From Sphingobacterium sp. N143 (GTDB lineage Bacteria > Bacteroidota > Bacteroidia > Sphingobacteriales > Sphingobacteriaceae), in NCBI RefSeq assembly GCF_030325625.1, contig NZ_JACAIS010000003.1:248001-312000 (forward strand): a DNA stretch of 64,000 nt, written 5' to 3'. The first letter of the stretch is position 1. Each line of letters begins with the position of its first letter. The notes under the pieces are model-generated. The model was not told where the DNA came from. It saw nothing but the letters and a program-made list of their open reading frames with translations, and did no database searches. Shown piece by piece: positions 58,287-64,000 of this stretch. A program made the translations under genes and the position numbers.

Positions 58287-60254
58287 TTAAATACTTAATC
58301 CTATTTCAACCTGCGTTCCAGCCCCTGGTTTGCTCTGTATTCCAAGAGTTCCATTGATCCATTGGATACGGTTCATCATATTGTTTAGTCCCATCCCATA
58401 TTTTAGCCCTGTGGAATCGAATCCTTTGCCATTATCCTCAATAAGTACCTGCAGCATTGCATCTGATTGACTGACCTGAACAATAATCAAATCCGCTTCA
58501 GCATACTTTAGCGCATTTGAGATAGCCTCCTGGACGACCCTATACAGGGCTAGTCCTTTTTGAAAATCCAAATGTACTTCAGGGCCAAAACTTTCAAACT
58601 GAATGGCAACCTTCTTGTTCTTCATGGCAAGACACAATTGCTCCAATGCCGCTATTAATCCAAACTGTCGCAGCGATTCAGGCATCAGATTATGCGATAT
58701 TCGACGGACCTCAGCAAGAATATCATTTAATTTCAGCGATAGATCTTCGGTTAAATTAACATTCTCCCTTGCTTCCCCAGCTATTTTAAACTTCAATCCT
58801 GTCAGCATACCTCCAATACTGTCGTGTAGATCCTGTGCGATACGCTGCCTTTCCTGTTCTTCTCCTTTAAGCATGGATTCCGAAATCTGTAACTGTTTTT
58901 CTTTGGCCATATTCTCCACGACAATCTCGTGATTAAGCTGAATTTGCTTGTTGAGTTTCCGTTGTTTTCGATAAGAAAAAGTTACAAAAAGCACAATGAT
59001 GAAAAGTAAAACAGCAATACCTAAAGTAAGCATGATTTTAAACTGACTACGGTCCTTTTCCGCACGCAGGTTTAAAATTACCTTCTCCTTTTCCACAGTT
59101 TTATATCTGGTCTCCATTTCATTCATTTTCTCCAAAAGCTGTACTTTTTGGATACTGTCCGATAGCTTATTGGCAATATTCGACATTTTTAGTGCCTCCT
59201 GATAATTCCCCATCAATTCATTTACTCCAGCCAATTGACTATAGACAATTTTGCTGTTGTAAAGGTCACGGGTCAACAATCCATTTTTCAAAATCTCTTC
59301 CAACTGCAATTTTGCCGCATCATATTTTTTCTGCAATAGATAGACATTAAATTTCCTAAATCGCATCATCTGGAACATTTTCCAGTTGTTCATTTTAGTA
59401 GCCCAGTTCAATCCTGTATCCAATACCCTTAGTGCTTCATCAGTATGCTGGATAGTCGTAAAATACAATGCTTCATTGTAATAATAATTAGGCAGCTGCG
59501 ACGAATTTGGTTCCTCACCCAGCAACAGTTTAGCTTTATCCAGTAATTTTCTTGCTTCTTTGGACTTAACCTGATAACAATAATTTCCAGCAGCATTTAA
59601 ATAAGTTAATAGTAAAGCAGCACTTTTGGGGCGCTGTTCAAGTTGTTTAATGGCAATTTGATGGTATTCATCTGCTTTCTCTAGTTGATTGGACGACATA
59701 AAGGCTATACCGATCATTGTATTGATCATCCCTTCCATCTCTGGGTCATGTGCTTTGGCATAAGGCATACATTTTCCATTAAGAATATCCAAAAAGTCCG
59801 CAAATCCCTTCCTGGGAAATCGAATTAAACCCAAATTGTACCAAGATTTGGCTAATAGTCCCTGTTGAAATGGTTCCTGGATACCACCGAGCAGATGAAC
59901 ACATTTCTGTGCCTCATCTCCGGCTCGTTTACTGTCTAAAAATTGTCCATAGTAAAAGCTTTTATACAATGCCGCCATCGCCTGCAAGCTCCGGAACGGT
60001 TTGGCGAGACGCTCGCCCTGACGCATATGATCCCAAAATTCAGTCGTATCCCTAAATCGATAGTAATCTGCCAAATAAAAATATTGCATTGCCTTTATAC
60101 TATCGTTTGAAGTCGAACTTAATCGGACTTCTGCGTCTGTCCTAAATTTGTTCTCATCCAACGGGAGAAAGCTTTGTGCCTGTGCTACCTTGGTATAAAT
60201 ACAGGCAATACAACAGGTGATTATCCTGAATAGATATTTATATTGAAGTCCCAT
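58287..60254 (-). CDS. TPR-containing sensor histidine kinase (HisKA_3 type)
   Basis: Protein of 655 residues. Signal peptide (1-26), TPR repeats (about 60-365), one membrane helix (406-428), HisKA_3 with H477 in QERQRIAQDLHDSIGG, then a HATPase domain with DNGKGFD and YGMGLNNMMNRI. The TPRs should lie in the periplasm and sense a protein or peptide ligand. It phosphorylates the NarL-type regulator encoded next. The arrangement is common in Bacteroidota and the signal is unknown. Confidence 0.9.
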   Translation of the reverse strand: MGLQYKYLFRIITCCIACIYTKVAQAQSFLPLDENKFRTDAEVRLSSTSNDSIKAMQYFYLADYYRFRDTTEFWDHMRQGERLAKPFRSLQAMAALYKSFYYGQFLDSKRAGDEAQKCVHLLGGIQEPFQQGLLAKSWYNLGLIRFPRKGFADFLDILNGKCMPYAKAHDPEMEGMINTMIGIAFMSSNQLEKADEYHQIAIKQLEQRPKSAALLLTYLNAAGNYCYQVKSKEARKLLDKAKLLLGEEPNSSQLPNYYYNEALYFTTIQHTDEALRVLDTGLNWATKMNNWKMFQMMRFRKFNVYLLQKKYDAAKLQLEEILKNGLLTRDLYNSKIVYSQLAGVNELMGNYQEALKMSNIANKLSDSIQKVQLLEKMNEMETRYKTVEKEKVILNLRAEKDRSQFKIMLTLGIAVLLFIIVLFVTFSYRKQRKLNKQIQLNHEIVVENMAKEKQLQISESMLKGEEQERQRIAQDLHDSIGGMLTGLKFKIAGEARENVNLTEDLSLKLNDILAEVRRISHNLMPESLRQFGLIAALEQLCLAMKNKKVAIQFESFGPEVHLDFQKGLALYRVVQEAISNALKYAEADLIIVQVSQSDAMLQVLIEDNGKGFDSTGLKYGMGLNNMMNRIQWINGTLGIQSKPGAGTQVEIGLSI

Positions 60255-60397
60255 CCATCAAATATTAGTTAATAAACCGAACATGATCATACTTTTATTG
60301 AATCAACAGCTTTTTCTTTTCCTGACTACAAATTTCGCAGGCATTAAAGATACATTAATCTTTATTAATCTGAACCATTCAGGGTGGAAAACAAACA

Positions 60398-60431
60398 ATA
60401 AAGCGCCTTGACAACAATCAAGGTGCTTTAT
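60398..60431 (-). terminator. Intrinsic terminator of the sod operon
   Basis: A 14-bp stem ATAAAGCGCCTTGA and TCAAGGTGCTTTAT (one G-T pair) with a 6-base loop. On the minus strand it is followed by TTGTTTGTTTT. It lies about 40 bases after the FMN-reductase stop. Confidence 0.75.
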
Positions 60432-60473
60432 CGTACATGAGTTGATCATGATTTTTATTATCCTTCGAAAAAA

Positions 60474-61046
60474 TTAAGGATGACTTCCTGCTTTTTCCAA
60501 AACTAGCGACCTGCCGGTTGCCAGTTGGATCAACAGATCTAGTTTGGATTGATAAACTGAAGATATGATTCTTGAATCATCATTTTCAAAAAGACCTGCC
60601 TTAACAATGGGCACACTAAAAGGTAATGTCCACGCCCGCAATGACTTTGCAATGGTATCCATTGTATTGATTCCTTGTAGAGCATGAACACCATCTGCCC
60701 AACATACGAACCCTATATGCCTATCTGTAAGATAAGGCGGAGCATTCTTTGCACTGACTTCAAGCCAATCTAAACAATTTTTCATCACCCCCGGGATACT
60801 TCCATGGTATAATGGAGACAGCCAAAAATGTAGATCAGCTTGTAAGAACAGATCATTCATAATCTTAACACTATTGGGGATTTTACGGAGACTCATATCA
60901 AATAATGGTATCCCACTATCAGCGAGGTTAAAAACAGTATTCTCAATGCCAAGTTGGTCTAACTGTTCGACAAAATAATTAGACAGAACCCCTGAGTTGG
61001 ACTCTTGCCTCCGTTCAAGGGCGCCATTAAATATCAATGCTTTCAT
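60474..61046 (-). CDS. NAD(P)H-dependent FMN reductase-like flavoprotein
   Basis: Protein of 190 residues with a flavodoxin-like fold. SNYFVEQLDQLG near the N-terminus lies by the phosphate loop, and FWLSPLYHGSIPGVMKNCLDWLE matches the flavin-binding segment of the NADPH-dependent FMN reductase family (PF03358). Such proteins reduce FMN or quinones and often respond to oxidative stress. It is the last gene of a three-gene minus-strand operon, 5 bases after the DUF2480 gene. Confidence 0.8.
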   Translation of the reverse strand: MKALIFNGALERRQESNSGVLSNYFVEQLDQLGIENTVFNLADSGIPLFDMSLRKIPNSVKIMNDLFLQADLHFWLSPLYHGSIPGVMKNCLDWLEVSAKNAPPYLTDRHIGFVCWADGVHALQGINTMDTIAKSLRAWTLPFSVPIVKAGLFENDDSRIISSVYQSKLDLLIQLATGRSLVLEKAGSHP

Positions 61047-61051
61047 TATGT

Positions 61052-61543
61052 TTATATTTTTTTAAAAATAACCTTGGGCATACCAATTTCACCATACATC
61101 AGTGTTTTTACAATTGGGATTAACCGAGCAGTGGCCAATGTATACAACGATTCCGGTATATTCGGTCTCGCTCTAACGACAACTTTTTTATCCTCATAAT
61201 ATGATAAATCTGCTGCTTTTAAGTTTTGTTCCCATAATTCCAAGGCTAAGGTTGTCGCATCCTTAAAATCATAATATGCTACTGTAGCATGAAACTTTTC
61301 TGCTAATACCATATAAACCCAAGACGGGACAATAGTGTCAACAGAACAGGTAAAGGCTACTGCCTTTCCCATAAAAGGAGCCATATCCAATGCAGCCAAG
61401 GCAAGCCTGAATTCCTTTTCTCTGACGATCATTCTCTGATAAAACAGTTCCGTTATATCAAATGCAGTAATTTCCAGGTTTGTCCTGAAATCAATAAGAT
61501 CCAGTGCCACAATACCCGAATTTTCAACCTTATTTACCAACAT
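61052..61543 (-). CDS. DUF2480 family protein
   Basis: Protein of 163 residues, recognised from LVNKVENSGIVALDLIDF, IVREKEFRLALAALD, CSVDTIVPSWVYMVLAEKF and the C-terminal VVVRARPNIPESLYTLATARL. The family is confined largely to Bacteroidota; from memory, members often sit near SUF iron-sulfur assembly genes, which I cannot verify here. Its presence between Mn-SOD and a flavin reductase, opposite a SufR-like Fe-S regulator, fits a role in Fe-S or redox homeostasis. The biochemical function is unknown. Confidence 0.75.
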   Translation of the reverse strand: MLVNKVENSGIVALDLIDFRTNLEITAFDITELFYQRMIVREKEFRLALAALDMAPFMGKAVAFTCSVDTIVPSWVYMVLAEKFHATVAYYDFKDATTLALELWEQNLKAADLSYYEDKKVVVRARPNIPESLYTLATARLIPIVKTLMYGEIGMPKVIFKKI

Positions 61544-61600
61544 GACGCTTAATTATAATTGATTATTTATGCCCCCGAATCGATCAAAGTCCAAAATATA

Positions 61601-62227
61601 TTAAACTAATGTATTGATAACTTCTTCGTATTTTTTTTCGACTGCTGACCAATCCAACACAGACCAAAATGCCTCCAGATAGTCCGCTCTCCTATTTTGA
61701 TATTTCAGATAATAGGCATGTTCCCATACGTCTACTCCAAGGATGGGAACTCCTCTACTTGTCAATTGAGTATCCATCAGCGGATTGTCTTGGTTTGGAG
61801 TCGCAACAATACCCAATGCCCCGTTATGTTTTACATACAGCCATGCCCATCCTGAACCAAACTGGCCAAGACCAGCATTTTTTATTCCTGACTTCAGCTC
61901 ATCCAAAGAACCAAAAGCAGCATTTATTTCATCGACCAGCTTTCCTTTGGGTTCTACTTGTGGCTTTCCTGATAAAAGTTGCCAAAACAGCGAATGATTG
62001 TAATGACCACCAGCATTGTTACGGATAGCAGGACTATATTGGCTTACCTTGGTTAAAATATCCAACAGATCAATATCTGCTGCTGCTGTCCCCTCCACTG
62101 CTCTATTTAAATTGTCTACATATGCCTGATGATGTCGTTGATGATGGATTCGCATCGTTTCTTGATCAAAGTAAGGTTCAAGTGCTTCATAAGCATACGG
62201 TAATTCCGGTAATTGAAATTTGTTCAT
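61601..62227 (-). CDS. sodA: Superoxide dismutase, Mn type
   Basis: Cytoplasmic enzyme of 208 residues that converts superoxide to oxygen and hydrogen peroxide. Metal ligands are H28 (MRIHHQRHH), H78 (GGHYNHSLFW), D166 and H170 (DVWEHAYYLKYQ). GGHYNHS with Gly at the second-sphere position, and Gln in TPNQDNP, are the Mn-type determinants rather than Fe-type, although cambialistic use is possible. It is the first gene of the operon, and its promoter overlaps the large palindrome. Confidence 0.92.
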   Translation of the reverse strand: MNKFQLPELPYAYEALEPYFDQETMRIHHQRHHQAYVDNLNRAVEGTAAADIDLLDILTKVSQYSPAIRNNAGGHYNHSLFWQLLSGKPQVEPKGKLVDEINAAFGSLDELKSGIKNAGLGQFGSGWAWLYVKHNGALGIVATPNQDNPLMDTQLTSRGVPILGVDVWEHAYYLKYQNRRADYLEAFWSVLDWSAVEKKYEEVINTLV

Positions 62228-62253
62228 ATTATTTAATTTTTATTGTTGATCAT

Positions 62254-62285
62254 CAAAACTAGTGATATGACATTAATAAAACAAC
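62254..62285 (-). promoter_or_regulatory. Promoter of the sod operon
   Basis: On the minus strand GTTG (62285-62282), 20 bases, TAGTTTTG (62261-62254), a full match to TTG-N20-TAnnTTTG. Transcription should start near 62247, about 20 bases before the sod ATG. The left arm of the palindrome covers the -33 element and most of the spacer, an arrangement expected for repression. Confidence 0.6.
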
Positions 62286-62311
62286 CTTATAGTTGTTTTA
62301 TTAATGTCATA
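62266..62311. promoter_or_regulatory. 46-bp palindrome with CAAC-N6-GTTG core (SufR-type operator)
   Basis: Perfect 20-base arms (62266-62285 and 62292-62311) flank the hexamer CTTATA. The innermost bases of the arms give CAAC-N6-GTTG, the core reported for cyanobacterial SufR sites. It lies between the divergent sod operon and the SufR-like gene and overlaps the sod promoter. A DNA-binding role is more likely than a terminator, because it sits upstream of both genes and has no T-run. Confidence 0.7.
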
Positions 62312-62365
62312 AAATAAATCCCGACCATCCAGAATAAGCATATATGATAAATGGCTAATAATCCT

Positions 62366-62401
62366 TATCTTTGACACTACATTAAAACAACTTTTTTATT
62401 G
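62366..62401 (+). promoter_or_regulatory. Promoter and second operator of the SufR-like gene
   Basis: TATCTTTG at 62366-62373 is a full -7 match; TATG lies 19 bases upstream as a weak -33. Downstream, CAAC-N6-ATTG at 62388-62401, preceded by CATTAAAA, resembles one half of the large palindrome with one base changed in the core. It lies between the likely start of transcription (near 62380) and the ATG at 62406, so it could serve autoregulation. Confidence 0.5.
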
Positions 62402-62405
62402 CCAA

Positions 62406-63032
62406 ATGCAAAAAGGTCCAGTCGATAGGATACTCATGTTATTAAAAATGCGCGGTGAAGCAACTGCTGCATTAATAGCGGAAGAACTCGTTATTACAAA
62501 AGAGGGGGCTCGAAAACATTTATTAAATCTCACAGATCAAGGTCTTGTAGAGTCCAGCTCAAGAAGTGAGGGTGTGGGCCGTCCATCTACTTATTATAGC
62601 CTTTCTGCACAAGGCCTATCAAAATTCCCAGATAGCCATGCGGATATTACTATCCAGTTGTTGCAGTCTATTAAACAATTGCTTGGTGAAAATGCCTTGG
62701 ATTTGTTGATCAGTGATCGCGAATCAAAAGTATTTCAGAAATATAACCTTGCGTTATCTGAAGCTAAATCTCTTGAAAACAAGCTTGACATTATTACCAG
62801 AAAGAGAACAGAAGAGGGATACATGGCTGAATGGAAAAAAGAAGCTGAATGTTATCTATTCATTGAGAATCATTGTCCTATATGTGCCGCAGCCACAGAG
62901 TGCCAGGGATTCTGTCGTTCTGAACTCAACAATTTCCAGCAGCTTCTCGGGCCCAATTATACAATTCAAAGAGTTGAGTACATCATTGACAATGCACCAC
63001 GCTGTACCTATCGTATCGAAGAAAAAATGTAA
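62406..63032 (+). CDS. SufR-like Fe-S-binding DeoR/MarR-type transcriptional regulator
   Basis: Protein of 208 residues. N-terminal winged helix (about 5-75) with MRGEATAALIAEELVITKEGARKHL and GVGRPSTYYSLS. The C-terminal half resembles SufR: NHCPIC, FCRSELNNF and APRCTYRI supply C157, C170 and C200 in a C-X12-C-X29-C pattern, with C149, C160 and C166 in addition. SufR binds a [4Fe-4S] cluster and represses when holo. Here it is divergent from the Mn-SOD/DUF2480/FMN-reductase operon, so sensing of Fe-S damage by superoxide is plausible. Direct proof of a cluster is lacking. Confidence 0.8.
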   Translation: MQKGPVDRILMLLKMRGEATAALIAEELVITKEGARKHLLNLTDQGLVESSSRSEGVGRPSTYYSLSAQGLSKFPDSHADITIQLLQSIKQLLGENALDLLISDRESKVFQKYNLALSEAKSLENKLDIITRKRTEEGYMAEWKKEAECYLFIENHCPICAAATECQGFCRSELNNFQQLLGPNYTIQRVEYIIDNAPRCTYRIEEKM

Positions 63033-63156
63033 TGCTGCCCCTGACAAAATAAATAGCGAACAAAATCCCGGAAATTCCTTCAGTAGCGTCCTAAACCATC
63101 TCCCGAAAAGATCGTTCAAGCTGTGATCGGCCATTCTTCTGGCATTGATGACATCA

Positions 63157-63203
63157 GTCAAGTATTCTTTTGAAAAAAATATTTTTTCAAAAGAATACTT
63201 GAC
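63157..63203. other. 47-bp palindrome upstream of small-RNA cassette B
   Basis: Perfect 22-base arms (63157-63178 and 63182-63203) around ATA, rich in A and T. The right arm includes the TTG of the cassette -33 element. It lies 125 bases after the SufR-like stop. It may be that gene's terminator or a regulatory site for the small RNA. Copy A has no equivalent. Confidence 0.55.
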
Positions 63204-63229
63204 AAAGTGTAATAAACACACTATCTTTG
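63198..63229 (+). promoter_or_regulatory. Promoter of small-RNA cassette copy B
   Basis: CTTG (63198-63201), 20 bases, TATCTTTG (63222-63229). The spacing and -7 box are identical to copy A, and the intervening region differs at only a few positions. The predicted start is near 63236. Confidence 0.6.
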
Positions 63230-63233
63230 TACT

Positions 63234-63301
63234 ATCATAATTTAGGTTTATAATTGGTTATTTAAGGTTTTCATTCTCCCCGTTTGAAAACCTTTTTTTA
63301 T
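63234..63301 (+). ncRNA. Candidate small RNA, copy B of a duplicated cassette
   Basis: Identical for 68 bases to 1086-1153. It ends in the same 8-bp GGTTTTCA/TGAAAACC hairpin with a TTCTCCCCGTT loop and seven T. The next gene on the right is on the opposite strand, so the element cannot be a leader of a plus-strand gene in this window. It has no open reading frame of note. From 63302 to 63492 I see nothing further. Confidence 0.6.
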
Positions 63302-63492
63302 ACGCAACATTCTGATCCCCCTTGAACCTGTCCTATATATTATATACAAGCTTTTTCTTTTTAATCAAGCCTGAGGCTTATGCCCGGACCAATAACAAAT
63401 TATCTGGCAGCTTCCTTGAACAATGACTTAAGATCCCATTTGTCTTTGAAAAGTTTCCATTACTGGTAAAAGATAAGTGGGCTTATACAAAA

Positions 63493-63522
63493 ACAGCGGG
63501 ATGACCAAAGTCACCCCGCTGT
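63493..63522 (-). terminator. Intrinsic terminator of the partial susD-like gene
   Basis: A 13-bp stem ACAGCGGGATGAC and GTCACCCCGCTGT with a 4-base loop. Its one mismatch becomes a G-U pair in the minus-strand RNA, where a TTTTTG run follows. It lies 21 bases after the stop of the gene at 63544. Confidence 0.8.
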
Positions 63523-63543
63523 CTAAAAATAAAACATATGAAA

Positions 63544-64000
63544 CTAAAATTTTCCTTTTCGTGTATCCCACCACATCTGTTTACCCCAAACATAATCCTT
63601 CACCTCTGTAGCAGCAGCCTCCACATTTGCAGTATTATTTACGTATTCACTGTTTGGATATGGAGCACGCCAAGGTTGGTCGTTATGAGCCTTGCCATAA
63701 ATCGAATTAATCGAAGGGTAGTTCGTCGATGGAATACCTGTTCTACGATATAAACTCCAGGCCTCGTAATTCTCTTTGAAAAGTGCGACCCACATATCCC
63801 ACCAGATACGCTCTTTGGTATTATTCCACTTACCAGCGCCAGCTAAATATGTATCAATATTTGTTTGGGAGACGCTATTTTCCGCCATGGATAAGTGTAC
63901 AGCCTTCTCATAAGCATCTTTTGCTGTTATACCCACATTATATCCTAACATAGCAGCTTCTGCCAAGATATAATAAGTTTCACAAGATTTATAGAATGGG
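63544..64000 (-). CDS. SusD-like lipoprotein, C-terminal part (SusD-like_2 type)
   Basis: The reading frame is open to the right edge. The apparent start at 63966 is a TTG that is simply Leu in a continuing chain (FYKSCETYYILAEAAMLGYN). About 152 residues are present. ILAEAAMLGYN, WVALFKENYEAWSLYRRTGIP, WRAPYPNSEYVNN and the final KQMWWDTRKGKF match the C-terminus of the SusD-like_2 (SusD/RagB superfamily) proteins. A SusC-like gene probably lies further right. It would belong to another glycan or nutrient uptake locus. Confidence 0.8.
   Translation of the reverse strand, partial: PFYKSCETYYILAEAAMLGYNVGITAKDAYEKAVHLSMAENSVSQTNIDTYLAGAGKWNNTKERIWWDMWVALFKENYEAWSLYRRTGIPSTNYPSINSIYGKAHNDQPWRAPYPNSEYVNNTANVEAAATEVKDYVWGKQMWWDTRKGKF

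Noticed and set aside
62713..63126. Second plus-strand frame overlapping the SufR-like gene
   Set aside because: The other frame carries the winged helix and the conserved cysteines. This one shows no family pattern.
63966..63966. Start codon for the SusD-like fragment at 63966
   Set aside because: The codon is TTG and the frame continues upstream to the window edge with SusD-like sequence, so the gene is partial, not a short complete protein.
1..64000. CRISPR arrays, tRNA or rRNA genes, insertion sequences, prophage or defence islands
   Set aside because: I found no regular spaced repeats, no cloverleaf-like sequence with CCA context, no transposase or integrase motif and no phage structural gene.

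Overview
The window looks like chromosome of a Bacteroidota member, most likely the Sphingobacteriaceae (Sphingobacterium-like). The evidence is three complete SusC/SusD pairs plus part of a fourth SusD, a hybrid two-component regulator, DUF2480, a short-Q-loop cydAB, and promoters of the TTG/TTTG-N19-20-TAnnTTTG type used in this phylum. The genus is an inference. I see no tRNA, rRNA, CRISPR array, insertion sequence or prophage.

Layout. 0-7 kb: scattered housekeeping or unknown genes (AraC regulator, NYN-LOTUS protein, DUF2625, DinB-like protein, WG/Sel1 repeat protein), with a small-RNA-like cassette at about 1.05-1.15 kb. 7.2-11.9 kb: a tight NAD salvage operon on the minus strand (prs, NAMPT-family transferase, nadE, nicotinamidase-like hydrolase, nrtR). 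Its promoter sits exactly between two copies of a GAGTA-N5-TACTC inverted repeat. 12.4-16 kb: M20 amidohydrolase, then an AraC regulator and an MFS exporter.

16-40.4 kb: a large minus-strand polysaccharide utilisation locus (PUL). One SusCD pair leads GH29, GH2, GH95, an alginate-lyase-family enzyme, a GH88/beta-helix fusion and a hybrid two-component regulator. A second SusCD pair lies upstream and is cut off by a strong terminator. The enzymes point to a fucosylated glycan containing uronic acid. 40.7-52.4 kb: a plus-strand PUL with a membrane-spanning propeller/LuxR regulator, SusC, SusD, a GH144-type lipoprotein and GH3. This set fits beta-1,2-glucan use.

52.5-64 kb: sulfatase, diheme cytochrome, cydAB, a NarL-type two-component pair, and a Mn-SOD/DUF2480/FMN-reductase operon facing a SufR-like Fe-S regulator. 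A 46-bp palindrome with a CAAC-N6-GTTG core lies between the last two. A second, near-identical copy of the small-RNA cassette follows at 63.2 kb, and a partial SusD-like gene runs off the right edge.

The most unusual items are the duplicated promoter-RNA-terminator cassette (68 identical nucleotides in two intergenic places 62 kb apart), the SufR-like operator architecture, and the NAD operon, whose NAMPT-family enzyme lacks the usual nicotinamide-selecting aspartate.
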